From NCBI RefSeq assembly GCF_008868005.1, contig NZ_WAAO01000002.1, positions 310,001 through 374,000 on the forward strand: a stretch of 64,000 bases of DNA, in the 5' to 3' direction. This document shows, piece by piece, positions 37,464 through 46,934 of this stretch (within the stretch, counting starts at the first letter, position 1; the number at the start of each line of letters is the position of its first letter). Position numbers and translations under genes: made by a program. Source of the DNA: Microbacterium algeriense. Its GTDB lineage: Bacteria; Actinomycetota; Actinomycetes; Actinomycetales; Microbacteriaceae. The notes under the pieces are model-generated. The model saw nothing but the letters and a program-made list of their open reading frames with translations. It was not told where the DNA came from and made no database searches.

Positions 37464-38669
37464 TCAGCTGTCGAGCAGGCGGCGCAGATTCGTGCCGACG
37501 GCTTCGGTCTCGATGAGGAAGCCGTCGTGCCCGAAGTCGCTCGTGACGACGACCGCGTCCCCGTCGATCACGTTCGGGATGCTGCGCGCGATGCGCTGCT
37601 GCCCGTCCACGGGGAAGAGGCGGTCGCTGTCGATCCCGAGGACGAGGGTCGTGGCGGTGACGCTGTGCAGCGCCTCTTCGACGCCGCCGCGTCCCCGACC
37701 GACGTCGTGCGAGTTCATGGCCTCGACGAGCGTGATGTAGCTGTTGGCATCGAAACGCCGGGTGAACTTGTTCCCGTGGAAGTCGAGGTACGACTCGACG
37801 GCGAAGCGTCCGCCGTGGCCGAGCGGTGACACGTCCGACTGCCAGGAGCGCTGGAATCGCTGATTGAGCTCGATGGGGCTGCGGTAGTTCAGCAGCGCCA
37901 TGCGGCGGGCGAGCGCCAGCCCTCGATGCGGCCCGTCGCCGTCGCCCAGGTCGTAGTACTCGCCGCCCTGGAACCGCGGATCCATCCGGATGGTCTCCAG
38001 CTGCACCGTGTTGAGGGCGATCTGGTCGGCGGTGGTCACCGGGGGAGAGGAGAGCACCGCGAGCCGCCGCACGCGGTCGGGATGAGTGGCCGCCCATTCC
38101 AGGGCGTGCATGCCGCCCATCGAACCGCCGATGACCGCGGCCCAGCTGTCGATGCCGAGCGCGTCCGCGAGCCGCACCTGCGCCGCCACCTGGTCGCGGA
38201 TCGTCAGGTAGGGGAATCGCGATGCCCACTCGTAGCCGTCCGGCGCGATGCTGGCCGGCCCCGTTGAGCCCTGGCAGCCGCCGAGCATGTTCGGAGCGAT
38301 CACGAACCAGCGGTCGGTGTCGAGCGGGGCCCCTGGACCGGTGATGTCCTCCCACCAGCCGGCCGTCGGGTGACCGGACCCGGCAGGGCCGCGGACGTGG
38401 CTGTCGCCGGTGAGGGCATGCAGCACCAGGATCGCGTTGTCCCGAGCGGCGTTCAGCTCGCCCCAGGACTCATAGGCGATCCGGATGCCGGGAAGCTCGG
38501 CGCCGCTCTCGGTCGCGAAGGAGCCGAAGGCCGCGAACCGACGGCCGCCGACGGGATCGCCGTCTCGCCAGGCTCCCGTCGCCGGAGGGCGCGCCCGGAG
38601 CAGCCGGACGTCGGCCTCCGTCACGGGCGCGGAAGGCACCGTGTCCTCCGAGGTCGTCTGCCAGTCCAT
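37464..38669 (-). CDS. metX: Homoserine O-acetyltransferase MetX
   Basis: Alpha/beta-hydrolase acyltransferase of 401 residues, first committed step of methionine synthesis from homoserine. Signatures are NAILVLHALTGDSHV, NMLGGCQGSTGPAS, the nucleophile serine in GGSMGGMHALEWA, and the late catalytic residues in GIDSDRLFPV and DFGHDGFLIE. A longer frame exists upstream, but the ATG (MDWQTTSEDT) lies six bases after GAGAAT and fits the family. metY for the next reaction lies about 1.2 kb away, separated by an unrelated gene. Confidence 0.95.
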   Translation of the reverse strand: MDWQTTSEDTVPSAPVTEADVRLLRARPPATGAWRDGDPVGGRRFAAFGSFATESGAELPGIRIAYESWGELNAARDNAILVLHALTGDSHVRGPAGSGHPTAGWWEDITGPGAPLDTDRWFVIAPNMLGGCQGSTGPASIAPDGYEWASRFPYLTIRDQVAAQVRLADALGIDSWAAVIGGSMGGMHALEWAATHPDRVRRLAVLSSPPVTTADQIALNTVQLETIRMDPRFQGGEYYDLGDGDGPHRGLALARRMALLNYRSPIELNQRFQRSWQSDVSPLGHGGRFAVESYLDFHGNKFTRRFDANSYITLVEAMNSHDVGRGRGGVEEALHSVTATTLVLGIDSDRLFPVDGQQRIARSIPNVIDGDAVVVTSDFGHDGFLIETEAVGTNLRRLLDS

Positions 38670-38681
38670 CCCCCCATTCTC
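38670..38681 (-). promoter_or_regulatory. Candidate leaderless -10 of metX
   Basis: Reverse strand GAGAAT-GGGGGG-ATG. The same GAGAAT-N6-ATG arrangement recurs at the DUF1304 gene. G-run may alternatively act as Shine-Dalgarno. Confidence 0.4.
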
Positions 38682-38767
38682 GCGTGGACCGGAGGGCGCG
38701 GGCGGCAGGTTACGACCCGATGTCGCATCGACGGACGGCGATGATGCGGGCGAGCGCCGGCGCAGCG

Positions 38768-39706
38768 TCAGCGGACGGTGGTGACGGTGGCGAGGTGGTC
38801 GCTGCTCCCGGCGCGCACGGTGCGGGAGGCGATCACGTCGAGTCCGCGGACGAACACGTGGTCGATGCGGACGACGGGAAAGGCGGCCGGCCACGTGAAC
38901 CCGAGGGTGCCGTCGGTCGGTCGCACCCAGTCGGCTTCAGAGCGCATCGCCGCCAGGCTCGGGTCCGTCGACGGCGCATTGAAGTCGCCCACCGCGATGA
39001 TCGCGGCGGCCGGGTCGGCGGCGACCTGTGTGGCGATGCCCTGCACCATCGTGTCGCGGTCGTGCTGGTGTCCCGGCCGTACGGAGGCCGCGTGCAGCAC
39101 GTACACCGCCACCTGTCGCTGCGGGGGCTGGACCTCGACGCGGAGGGCGCGCTTCCAGCCGAGCCCGAGCGTCAGCGGCTCCGTGGTCGAGAAGGGGTAA
39201 CGGCTCCAGACCGCGACGGTGCCGACGGCGTACGCGTACGGATACTCCTCGGCGAGGGCCTGCTGCGCCGCGGAGAGGCTGTCGCCGTCCAGCTCGGTGA
39301 GCGCGATCACATCAGCGCCGCCGGCCGCGAGCTCGGTCGCCGAGGCCGCCGCTCCACCCGAGTGGGCGCGCACGTTCTGGCTCATCACCGTCAGCGTGGA
39401 AGCCGAGGGGCCGGGCGCGGGGGTCGCCGGGGCGGGGAGCGCCGGGGCGAGAGCGAGCAGCCACAGCAGCGCCGGAACCAGGATGAGGACCATGACACGG
39501 CGCGCACGGAGCAGCGCCGTGAGCAGCAGGGCCAGCAGGACCAGACCGAGCCAGGGGAGGACGGCCGCGACCGCGGTGCCGACGACGCCGGGTATCCAGC
39601 CGCACGCCACCACGACCGTCAGCAGGAGGCTGACGGCGGCGATCCCTCTCGCCTGGCGCGTCGTGCGTCGTCGGAGGCCCGGCGGGCGCGGTTCGGCGTC
39701 GATCAT
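38768..39706 (-). CDS. Membrane-anchored endonuclease/exonuclease/phosphatase-family protein
   Basis: Protein of 312 residues. Three hydrophobic segments occupy about residues 20-95. The EEP catalytic domain then shows SQNVRAHSG, IALTELDGDS (metal-binding Glu), VYVLHAAS, VGDFNAPSTDP and the C-terminal IDHVFVRG...GSSDHLATV. The catalytic fold faces outside if the usual topology holds. Substrate could be nucleic acid or a phospholipid-like phosphodiester. It lies between metY and metX but has no methionine-related motif. Confidence 0.87.
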   Translation of the reverse strand: MIDAEPRPPGLRRRTTRQARGIAAVSLLLTVVVACGWIPGVVGTAVAAVLPWLGLVLLALLLTALLRARRVMVLILVPALLWLLALAPALPAPATPAPGPSASTLTVMSQNVRAHSGGAAASATELAAGGADVIALTELDGDSLSAAQQALAEEYPYAYAVGTVAVWSRYPFSTTEPLTLGLGWKRALRVEVQPPQRQVAVYVLHAASVRPGHQHDRDTMVQGIATQVAADPAAAIIAVGDFNAPSTDPSLAAMRSEADWVRPTDGTLGFTWPAAFPVVRIDHVFVRGLDVIASRTVRAGSSDHLATVTTVR

Positions 39707-39773
39707 GCTCTCCTCACGGCAAGGGCTCCATTCTCGACGACCTCGCCTGTGGAGCCGCCGGATGTCCCCCGCA

Positions 39774-39815
39774 CACGACGACGCCCCGGACCGTGCGGGC
39801 CGGGGCGTCGTCGTG
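39774..39815 (-). terminator. Terminator after metY
   Basis: CACGACGACGCCCCGG and CCGGGGCGTCGTCGTG form a perfect 16-pair stem with a ten-base loop. Confidence 0.85.
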
Positions 39816-39823
39816 CGGACGTG

Positions 39824-41146
39824 TCAGGCGCGGGCGGCCTCGGACACGGCGCGTGCGGCAGCGAGCGCCTGGTCCAGGTCGGCCTTGAGGTCTTCGACGT
39901 TCTCGATGCCGACCGAGAGCCGGACGAGACCGGGGGTGACGCCGGCCGTGAGCTGCTGCTCGGGGGTGAGCTGGGCGTGCGTGGTCGAGGCGGGGTGGAT
40001 GACGAGCGAGCGCACATCGCCGATGTTGGCGAGGTGGCTGAACAGCGACAGGCTGTTCACGAACTCCCGGCCGGCCTCCACTCCGCCCTTGAGCTCGAAC
40101 GACAGGACGGCGCCGACACCCTTGGGGGCGTACTCGTTCGCCTTGGCGTACCACGGCGAGGAGGGCAGACCCGAGTAGTTGACCGTCGCGACGTCGTCAC
40201 GGCTGTCCAGCCACTCGGCGATCTCCTGCGCGTTCTGCACGTGGCGCTCGATGCGCAGCGAGAGGGTCTCGACGCCCTGGATGAGGTTCCAGGCGCTCTG
40301 CGGGGCGATGGCCGAGCCGAGGTCGCGGAGCAGCTGCACACGTGCCTTGATGATGTAGGCGAGCGGGTCGCCGACCGCTGCGGTGTAGCTCGCACCGTGG
40401 TACGAGGGGTCCGGCACCGTGAGACCCGGGAACTTGTCGACGTTCTTCGACCATTCGAAGGAGCCGCCGTCGATGATGACGCCGCCGATCGTGGTGCCGT
40501 GACCGCCGAGGAACTTGGTGACCGAGTGGACGACGATGTCGGCGCCGAACTCGAACGGCCGGATCAGGTACGGCGTGGCGATCGTGTTGTCCACGATGAG
40601 CGGAACGCCGTTCTCGTGCGCGATGTCGGCGACGGTGCGGATGTCGAGGATGTTGATCTGCGGGTTGCCGATGGTCTCCGCGAAGAACAGCTTCGTGTTC
40701 GGGCGGACCGCGCGGCGCCACTCCTCGGCGTCGTCCTGGTTCTCCACGAACGTGACCTCGATGCCGAGCTTCGCGAGCGTGTACTTGAAGAGGTTGTACG
40801 TGCCGCCGTAGATCGAGCTCGACGCCACGAAGTGGTCGCCGGCCTGGGCGATGTTGAGGATCGCGAACGTCGACGCCGCCTGACCGCTGGCCAGGACGAG
40901 GGCGCCGGTGCCGCCTTCGAGCGCGGCGAGGCGCTGCTCGAGCACGTCCTGCGTGGGGTTCTGGATGCGGGTGTAGATGTTCCCGAACTCCGCGAGGGCG
41001 AAGAGGTTGGCCGCGTGGTCTGCGCTGTCGAACACGTATGAGGTGGTCTGGTAGATCGGCGTGGCCCGCGCCTTGGTGACCGGGTCGGGGGCGGCGCCCG
41101 AGTGGATCTGCTTGGTCTCGAAGCGCCAGGACTCGGGTGCGGACAT
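39824..41146 (-). CDS. metY: O-acetylhomoserine sulfhydrylase MetY
   Basis: Cys/Met-metabolism PLP enzyme of 440 residues that makes homocysteine from O-acetylhomoserine and sulfide. Motifs are ETKQIHSGAAPDPVTKARATPIYQTTSY, YTRIQNPTQDVLEQRLAALEGG, VDNTIATPYLIRPFEFGADIVVHSVTKFLGGHGT with the PLP lysine at K211, and HPASTTHAQLTPEQ. It works directly after MetX. GGGGGAATCAC precedes the ATG. No SAM riboswitch is visible upstream. Confidence 0.95.
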   Translation of the reverse strand: MSAPESWRFETKQIHSGAAPDPVTKARATPIYQTTSYVFDSADHAANLFALAEFGNIYTRIQNPTQDVLEQRLAALEGGTGALVLASGQAASTFAILNIAQAGDHFVASSSIYGGTYNLFKYTLAKLGIEVTFVENQDDAEEWRRAVRPNTKLFFAETIGNPQINILDIRTVADIAHENGVPLIVDNTIATPYLIRPFEFGADIVVHSVTKFLGGHGTTIGGVIIDGGSFEWSKNVDKFPGLTVPDPSYHGASYTAAVGDPLAYIIKARVQLLRDLGSAIAPQSAWNLIQGVETLSLRIERHVQNAQEIAEWLDSRDDVATVNYSGLPSSPWYAKANEYAPKGVGAVLSFELKGGVEAGREFVNSLSLFSHLANIGDVRSLVIHPASTTHAQLTPEQQLTAGVTPGLVRLSVGIENVEDLKADLDQALAAARAVSEAARA

Positions 41147-41198
41147 GTGATTCCCCCAGAAGTGGTCGGAAGGTCGGATGGCGGATGCCGTTGCAGCG

Positions 41199-41225
41199 AG
41201 AGTACGGAATATCGGAGCTTGTCAA
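41199..41225 (-). promoter_or_regulatory. Probable SigA promoter of metY
   Basis: Reverse strand carries a consensus -35 TTGACA and the -10-like TACTCT, 15 bases apart (slightly short), about 50 bases before the ATG. Confidence 0.5.
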
Positions 41226-41379
41226 CAACAGCCGGGAAATGTGACGTAACACGGTCGAGGGCCGGAAACACGGGCTCGCGGCGCGGCAGGCAGCTCGGTG
41301 CGGAGCCTGCGCGACCGACCGGGAGCGGCATTCCGGCACATCTCCGACGGGGACCCGGGAATCCGTGAGAGGAACATCG

Positions 41380-41391
41380 TACGGTGGAGGA
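41380..41391 (+). promoter_or_regulatory. Leaderless -10 / Shine-Dalgarno of SDR gene
   Basis: TACGGT-GGAGGA-ATG; the spacer GGAGGA is also a Shine-Dalgarno-like sequence but would be very close to the ATG. Confidence 0.5.
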
Positions 41392-42174
41392 ATGGTGATC
41401 AGACGTGCAGTGGTGACAGGTGCGAGTTCGGGAATCGGCGCGGCGACGGTGCGCGCTCTCCGTGCACGCGGATGGGACGTCGTCGGCGTGGCCCGGCGCG
41501 AGGACCGACTGGCAGCGCTCGCCGCCGAGACGGGGGCGTCCGCCATCGCGTGCGACCTCACGGACCCGACGGCGGTCGATGCGCTCATGTCGCAGCTGGA
41601 GCAGTCAGGGCCGGTGCACGCACTCGTGCAGGTGGCCGGAGGCGCCCGTGGCACGGACCGCATCGAAGACGCCTCCGCGGACGACTGGCAGTGGATGTTC
41701 GACGCGAACGTGCTGGCGAGCCAGCGTCTCGTCGCCGGTCTCCTCCCGCTGCTGCGCCGTGCCGCGACCGCGGACGGCCACGCCGACACCGTCTTCGTGA
41801 CGTCCACGGCCGCCCAGAACGCCTATGCCGGCGGCGCGGGGTACAACGCGGCCAAGGCGGCGGAGGCGATGCTGGTGCGAGTGCTCCGGCAGGAGCTGAA
41901 CGGCGAGCCGATCCGCGTGGTCGAAGTGGCGCCGGGCATGGTCCACACCGAGGAGTTCACGCTCAACCGGCTGGGCGGGGACGCCGTGGCCGCCGAGGCC
42001 GTGTACGCCGGTGTGGAGGCCCCGCTCGTCGCCGACGACGTCGCCGACGTCATCGCCTACGCCCTGGAATCGCCCGGCCACGTCAACCTCGACCTCATCA
42101 CCATGCGTCCCGTGGCGCAGTCCGCCCAGCACCTCCTGGCGCGCGGACCCCTCCGCGCGCGGCCCACCGAGTGA
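41392..42174 (+). CDS. Short-chain dehydrogenase/reductase
   Basis: NAD(P)-dependent SDR of 260 residues. The Rossmann motif [15 protein letters not shown] is near residue 9, CDLTDP provides the cofactor contact, and the catalytic set shows [22 protein letters not shown] (Ser and YxxxK). [14 protein letters not shown] follows. The classical SDR length and C-terminal wording resemble NADP-dependent 3-hydroxy acid dehydrogenases (YdfG-like), but the substrate is inferred. It overlaps ung through GTGA. Confidence 0.88.
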   Translation: MVIRRAVVTGASSGIGAATVRALRARGWDVVGVARREDRLAALAAETGASAIACDLTDPTAVDALMSQLEQSGPVHALVQVAGGARGTDRIEDASADDWQWMFDANVLASQRLVAGLLPLLRRAATADGHADTVFVTSTAAQNAYAGGAGYNAAKAAEAMLVRVLRQELNGEPIRVVEVAPGMVHTEEFTLNRLGGDAVAAEAVYAGVEAPLVADDVADVIAYALESPGHVNLDLITMRPVAQSAQHLLARGPLRARPTE

Positions 42175-42890
42175 CGATGCCCCGCGGTCTCGCCGAACTC
42201 GCCGAAGACGGCCTCATCGACCCGGGATGGGCGGAGGCGCTCGCTCCGGTCCAGGACGTGATCACGGGACTCGGCGAGCGTCTGCGCGCCGAGCAGCAGG
42301 CCGGTCACGGCTATCTGCCGGCGGGGGAGCACGTCCTCCGCGCCTTCCAGCGTCCGCTCTCGGATGTGCGGGTGCTGATCACGGGACAGGATCCCTATCC
42401 GACCCCCGGCCACCCGATCGGTCTGTCGTTCGCGGTCGATCGCGACGTGCGGCCGCTGCCGCGCAGCCTCGCCAACATCTACAAGGAGCGAGAGAGCGAC
42501 CTCGGCATCCCGCCGGCCCCGCACGGTGACCTCACGGCCTGGAGCGACCAGGGCGTGCTGCTGCTCAACCGCGTCCTCACCGTCCGTCCCGGCGCCGCCG
42601 CCTCGCACCGCGGGTGGGGGTGGGAGACGGTCACCGAACTCGCGATCCGCACTCTGGTCGCTCGGGATCAGCCGCTCGTCGCCGTGCTCTGGGGGAGGGA
42701 TGCGGCGAACCTCCAGCCGATGCTCGGAGCCACACCGGTGATCGCCTCGGCTCACCCCTCACCCCTGTCGGCGGGTCGCGGCTTCTTCGGCTCGCGCCCG
42801 TTCTCGCGCGCCAACGCGCTCCTCGGGGAGCAGGGAGCGGCGCCGGTGGACTGGAGGGTGGATGGCGAGGCGGCTGCTTCCCTAAGCTGA
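42171..42890 (+). CDS. ung: Uracil-DNA glycosylase Ung
   Basis: Family 1 uracil-DNA glycosylase of 239 residues (237 if the ATG two codons later is used). The catalytic [16 protein letters not shown] contains the water-activating Asp; [22 protein letters not shown] and the minor-groove loop [17 protein letters not shown] are all intact. It excises uracil in base-excision repair. The GTG overlapping the SDR stop suggests coupling. Confidence 0.94.
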   Translation: MTMPRGLAELAEDGLIDPGWAEALAPVQDVITGLGERLRAEQQAGHGYLPAGEHVLRAFQRPLSDVRVLITGQDPYPTPGHPIGLSFAVDRDVRPLPRSLANIYKERESDLGIPPAPHGDLTAWSDQGVLLLNRVLTVRPGAAASHRGWGWETVTELAIRTLVARDQPLVAVLWGRDAANLQPMLGATPVIASAHPSPLSAGRGFFGSRPFSRANALLGEQGAAPVDWRVDGEAAASLS

Positions 42891-42894
42891 GCGC
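42883..42894 (+). promoter_or_regulatory. Leaderless -10 of GNAT gene
   Basis: TAAGCT-GAGCGC-ATG. The hexamer lies over the last codons of ung. Confidence 0.55.
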
Positions 42895-43512
42895 ATGCAG
42901 TTCGAGCCGGGGGACCGTCGCCGGGTCCTTCCGCGCCATCTGCGCCCCACGATCTCACCCGAGGTGTTCTCCTACACGATCCGACCGGCGCGTGCCGCGG
43001 ACCTTCCGCACGTCCGGGAGATCTACAACCACTTCGTGAGCAACTCGGCGGTCACGCTGGACGAGCGGCGCAGCAGCATCCCGTACTGGCGCGAGAAGTT
43101 CGCCCTGCTCGAGCGTCTGCAGCTGCCGTTCCTGGTGGCGGTCTCGCCGGCGGGCGTCGTCATCGGCTACGCCCTCGCGCAGCCCTGGGCGGGGAAGAAC
43201 GCCTACAAGTACACCGTCGAGGACTCGATCTACCTCGGACCCGGCGCCGGCGGCAAGGGGCTCGGTGCGGCCCTGCTCCAGGCGCTGATCGACGCGTGCG
43301 AGCGGATCGGGCTCCGGGAGATGGTCGCCGTGATCAGCGACCAGGGTGCGGAGGCGTCGATCCGGCTGCACGCGAAGCTCGGTTTCGTGGAGGCGGGGCG
43401 GATGGGACGCGTCGGGCACAAGTTCGGCCGCGACCTCGGCACCGTCTACATGCGCCGACAGCTCACTCCGATCGGAAGGCGGCGCGGGAGCCTGTTCGGC
43501 GCTCGACGCTGA
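42895..43512 (+). CDS. GNAT acetyltransferase, phosphinothricin-type
   Basis: Protein of 205 residues. An unusual basic N-terminal extension (QFEPGDRRRVLPRHLRP) precedes a PAT/YncA-like GNAT domain: TIRPARAADLPHVREIYNHFV, RIPYW-like IPYWREKF, GYALAQPW, SIYLGPGAGGKGLGAALLQAL (acetyl-CoA loop) and LHAKLGFVEAGRMGRVGHKFGR. Relatives acetylate phosphinothricin, methionine sulfone or similar amines. The extension may be a quirk of start choice, but the TAAGCT spacing supports this ATG. Confidence 0.88.
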   Translation: MQFEPGDRRRVLPRHLRPTISPEVFSYTIRPARAADLPHVREIYNHFVSNSAVTLDERRSSIPYWREKFALLERLQLPFLVAVSPAGVVIGYALAQPWAGKNAYKYTVEDSIYLGPGAGGKGLGAALLQALIDACERIGLREMVAVISDQGAEASIRLHAKLGFVEAGRMGRVGHKFGRDLGTVYMRRQLTPIGRRRGSLFGARR

Positions 43513-43528
43513 GCCGACGTCCTCCCCG

Positions 43529-44317
43529 TCACCGACCCGGGATCACCGGGATCGCCGCGAGCAGTGCCTTCGTGTAGTCCTGGGTCGGGTGCAGGAGCAC
43601 GTCGCGCGTGGAGCCCCGCTCGACGACATGGCCGTCCTTCATCACGACGACCGTGTCGCACAGGCTCTGGACCACACCGATATCGTGCGACACGAACACG
43701 AGGGTGAGGTCGCTCGTCCGTCGGAGCTCGACGAGGAGTTCGAGGATCTGCGCGCGCACCGTGACGTCCAGTGCGGAGAGCGGCTCATCGCCCACGAGGA
43801 TCCGGGGGCGGTGCGCGATGGCCCTGGCGAGGGCGATCCGCTGACGCTGCCCGCCGGAGAACTCGTGCGGATAGCGGTCGACCGCCTCGGGCTCCAGGCC
43901 GACCTGGGCGAGCACCTCTCGCACCCTGGCGCGTCGGTCCCCGGGGATGTCGAGGGCCCACAGGGGCTCCCCGACGATCTGGCCGGCCGTCATCCGCGGG
44001 TCGAGCGAGGCGTAGGGATCCTGGAACACCAGGCCGGTCTGCCGCCGCAGCCAGTGCAGCGACCGCGCGGATGCTCGGGCGTCGACGCGGCGGCCGTCGA
44101 CGGAGACGGTCCCCGACGTCGGCCGATCCAGACCGAGCAGCAATCGCACAAGGGTCGACTTCCCTGATCCGGACTCGCCGATGATCCCGACGGACGATCC
44201 TTCGATCACGTCGAGGTCGGTGGGGGCGAGCGCGGTCTGCGTGCGGGTGCGCTCGAAAGCCGTCCGCTTCCGGGCGGGGAAGTCACGGCTCAGCCCGCGC
44301 GCTTCGATCAGGCTCAT
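43529..44317 (-). CDS. Peptide-type ABC transporter ATPase (DppF/OppF-like)
   Basis: ABC ATPase of 262 residues: Walker [15 protein letters not shown]-loop VFQDPYASLDPRM, signature FSGGQRQRIALARA, Walker B ILVGDEPLSALD and switch VSHD. It is the last gene of the five-gene importer and overlaps the previous ATPase by four bases. It lacks a clear extended C-terminal oligopeptide-binding domain beyond HPTQDYTKALLAAIP. Confidence 0.9.
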   Translation of the reverse strand: MSLIEARGLSRDFPARKRTAFERTRTQTALAPTDLDVIEGSSVGIIGESGSGKSTLVRLLLGLDRPTSGTVSVDGRRVDARASARSLHWLRRQTGLVFQDPYASLDPRMTAGQIVGEPLWALDIPGDRRARVREVLAQVGLEPEAVDRYPHEFSGGQRQRIALARAIAHRPRILVGDEPLSALDVTVRAQILELLVELRRTSDLTLVFVSHDIGVVQSLCDTVVVMKDGHVVERGSTRDVLLHPTQDYTKALLAAIPVIPGR

Positions 44318-45105
44318 CGGCTTTCTCCCTCGGGGCGCCAGAGGGTCGCGGTCGCGTCGCGCAGCAGACCCTGCGTGACGGGAGACGCCGGTGTCGTGAG
44401 CAGCGTCGACACGGGCGCCGCTTCGACCACGCGGCCGTGCTCGAGCACGACGCCCTCGGTCGCCACCTGCGCAAGGACCGCCAGGTCGTGGGTGATGAAC
44501 ACCAGCGACATCCCCTCGTCCTCGACGAGGGACAGCAGCAGGGACAGGATCTCTGCCTGAATGGTGACGTCCAGCGCCGTGGTCGGCTCGTCGGCGATCA
44601 GCAGGCGCGGACGGCACGCGAGCGCCATCGCGATCGCGACGCGCTGCCGCTGTCCGCCCGAGAGCTGGTGGGGGTAGCGGTCGACGATCGACTCCGGATC
44701 CGGCAGACGCACTCGAGCCGCCTCGGCGATCGCTCGAGTGCGAGCCTCCCGGCGTCCCAGGCCCTCGTGGATGCGGATGGACTCCGCGATCTGCCGTCCC
44801 ACGGTGCGGATCGGGTTCAGCGCGGTGCGCGGCTCCTGGAACACGATGCCGATGTCGTCGCCGCGGAGCCTGGCCAGCTCGCGATCCGGCATGCCCATCA
44901 GCTCCGTGCCGTTCCAGCGGATGCTGCCGCGCGCGGTCGCCCCGTCGGGCAGCAGACCGAGGACCGCGAGGGCGGTGAGCGACTTCCCGGAGCCGGATTC
45001 GCCGATCAGGCCCAGCCGCGCGCCGTCCGGGACCTCGAACGAGATGCCGTCGACCACCCGCCGTCCATCGATCTCGACGACGAGGTCCTCCACCACGAGG
45101 CTCAT
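44314..45105 (-). CDS. Peptide-type ABC transporter ATPase (DppD/OppD-like)
   Basis: ABC ATPase of 263 residues: Walker [21 protein letters not shown]-loop [13 protein letters not shown], signature [14 protein letters not shown], Walker [14 protein letters not shown] and switch THD. Paired with the downstream ATPase to form the heterodimeric motor of the importer. Overlaps the permease gene before it and the ATPase after it by ATGA. Confidence 0.9.
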   Translation of the reverse strand: MSLVVEDLVVEIDGRRVVDGISFEVPDGARLGLIGESGSGKSLTALAVLGLLPDGATARGSIRWNGTELMGMPDRELARLRGDDIGIVFQEPRTALNPIRTVGRQIAESIRIHEGLGRREARTRAIAEAARVRLPDPESIVDRYPHQLSGGQRQRVAIAMALACRPRLLIADEPTTALDVTIQAEILSLLLSLVEDEGMSLVFITHDLAVLAQVATEGVVLEHGRVVEAAPVSTLLTTPASPVTQGLLRDATATLWRPEGESR

Positions 45106-45971
45106 GCGACCACCGCCGGCGTGTGCGTCTCCGCACCACGGTGCCGCAGCGTGGGGTCGGTGGCCTCGCGCAGCCCGTCGCCGAGGAGGTTCAGGGCGAG
45201 GACCGTGAGGGTGATCGTCAGGCCCGGCCAGATCACGGACAGCGGGTGCACGCCGATGTACCGCTGCAGGTCGGCCAGGAGCAGGCCCCAGCTCGGTTCG
45301 ACGACGGAGGCCCCGAAGCCCAGGTACGACAGCCCCGCCTCGGCGAGCACCGCCACCGCCATCGACCAGGACAGCTGCACGATGAACACCGGCGCGACGT
45401 TGGGCAGGAGGTGACGGACGAGGCTCTGAGCGGGGGTGAGTCCGGAGGCTCTGGCGGCGAGCACGAAGTCGCTCTGCTGCACCCGTCGCAGTTCGGGCCG
45501 CGTGACACGGGCGATGTTCACGCCGAAGCCGATGCCGACAGCCCAGATCACGACCCAGAGGGAGCCGCCCCAGACCGACGAGATCATCATCGCGATCAGC
45601 AGCACGGGGAAGGCGATGAGGATGTCGACGAGCACGGCGACGGTCTCCCGCATCCAGCGGGCGGTGAGCGCGCCGAGGGCTGCCAGCGCGATGCCCACCG
45701 CGGTCGCCACGATGCCGGCGCCGACGCTGACGAAGACCGTCGTCCGCGCTCCGGCCATGAGCAGACTCAGGATGTCGCGGCCGGTGTCGTCCGTGCCGAG
45801 CAGATGCGGCCAGCTCGGCGCCAGCCAGCGATCCCCGATGTCGGACGCCTGCGGGTCGAAGGGGGTCCAGAACAGCGAGACGAGTGCCGTCAGGGCGACG
45901 AGGAGCACCACGATCAGCCCGAACCGCCCGGTGGCGGTGTCCCAGAGTCGGCGGAGCCAGCGCGGGATCAT
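45102..45971 (-). CDS. ABC permease (DppC-like)
   Basis: Membrane permease of 289 residues with about six helices. The N-terminal cytoplasmic start is followed by LLGTDDTGRDILSLLMAGARTT, a hallmark of DppC/OppC, and the ATPase-contact EAA loop is in VLAARASGLTPAQSLVRHLLPN. It overlaps both neighbours by ATGA-type junctions. Confidence 0.9.
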   Translation of the reverse strand: MIPRWLRRLWDTATGRFGLIVVLLVALTALVSLFWTPFDPQASDIGDRWLAPSWPHLLGTDDTGRDILSLLMAGARTTVFVSVGAGIVATAVGIALAALGALTARWMRETVAVLVDILIAFPVLLIAMMISSVWGGSLWVVIWAVGIGFGVNIARVTRPELRRVQQSDFVLAARASGLTPAQSLVRHLLPNVAPVFIVQLSWSMAVAVLAEAGLSYLGFGASVVEPSWGLLLADLQRYIGVHPLSVIWPGLTITLTVLALNLLGDGLREATDPTLRHRGAETHTPAVVA

Positions 45972-46918
45972 GCGGCCTCCCTCTGCCGAGGGTCGATCGC
46001 CCGGTGCACGAGATCGACCAGGAAGCCCACCACGAGCACGAACCCGGTCAGCACGAGGAGCTCGCTCTGCACCTTGACGAGATCGCGGGTCCCGACGTCG
46101 GCCACGAGCATGCGCCCGATCCCGGGAAGGGTGAAGAGCTGCTCGATCACGACCGAGCCCACGATGATCCCGGCGACCTGCAGACCGAGCACCGTCACGA
46201 TCGAGAGCCCGACCGCAGGGATGCCGTGCTGGATCAGCGCCCTGGTGCGGGTGAGGCCCTTCGCCGCGGCCGTGCGGACGAAGTCCTGGCCCGCGGCCTG
46301 CAGCGTCGCGCTGCGCACGAACCGCATCAACATCGCACCCTCGACGATGCCGATCGTGAGCGCCGGCAGCAGGAGCGACTCGATCGCCCGCCCCGGGGTC
46401 GCCCATCCGGTGCGCGGAAAGCCCTGCGGTGGCAGCCATCCGAGCCAGACGGAGAAGACGACGACGAGCATCATCCCCGCCCAGACGACGGGGACGGCGG
46501 CGAGCGTCTGAGCGCCCACGCTCAGCGCCGTGCCGCCGCGGCGGTTGCGGAGCAGGGCGGCGAGGATGCCGAACGGGACGGCGATGAGCACGGCGATGAG
46601 GAGCGACATGATGCCGAGGGGGACGGTGACCTGCGCCTTGAGGAGCAGCTCTTCGCCGACCGACGCCCCGGACAGCAGCGACGTCCCGAGATCTCCGCGG
46701 AAGATGCCGCCGATCCAGTCGGCGTACTGCGCGAACAGCGGGCGGTTCAGGCCGAGCGACTCCCGGAGGGCCTCGACCTCCGCCGGCGACGCCTGCGTGC
46801 CGGCGATGAGCTGAGCGACGTCACCGGGGAACACGCGGAGCGTGAGGAAGATGAGCACGCTCGACACGAGGAGCCCTGCGATGAGCAGGGCTCCTCGGAC
46901 GAGCGCGTAGCGGATCAC
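45968..46918 (-). CDS. ABC permease (DppB-like)
   Basis: Permease of 316 residues. MIRYALVRGALLIAGLLVSSVLIFLTLRVFPGDVA is the typical DppB/OppB N-terminus, and FVRTAAAKGLTRTRALIQHGIPA is the EAA loop. Six or so membrane helices are visible. The gene follows the substrate-binding protein after a short gap of 16 bases. Confidence 0.9.
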   Translation of the reverse strand: MIRYALVRGALLIAGLLVSSVLIFLTLRVFPGDVAQLIAGTQASPAEVEALRESLGLNRPLFAQYADWIGGIFRGDLGTSLLSGASVGEELLLKAQVTVPLGIMSLLIAVLIAVPFGILAALLRNRRGGTALSVGAQTLAAVPVVWAGMMLVVVFSVWLGWLPPQGFPRTGWATPGRAIESLLLPALTIGIVEGAMLMRFVRSATLQAAGQDFVRTAAAKGLTRTRALIQHGIPAVGLSIVTVLGLQVAGIIVGSVVIEQLFTLPGIGRMLVADVGTRDLVKVQSELLVLTGFVLVVGFLVDLVHRAIDPRQREAA

Positions 46919-46934
46919 GAAGGGTCGCCGCTGA

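Noticed and set aside
41147..41391. SAM riboswitch or McbR operator upstream of metY
   Set aside because: I found no SAM-box helices and no TAGAC-N6-GTCTA operator; only ordinary promoter elements are visible.
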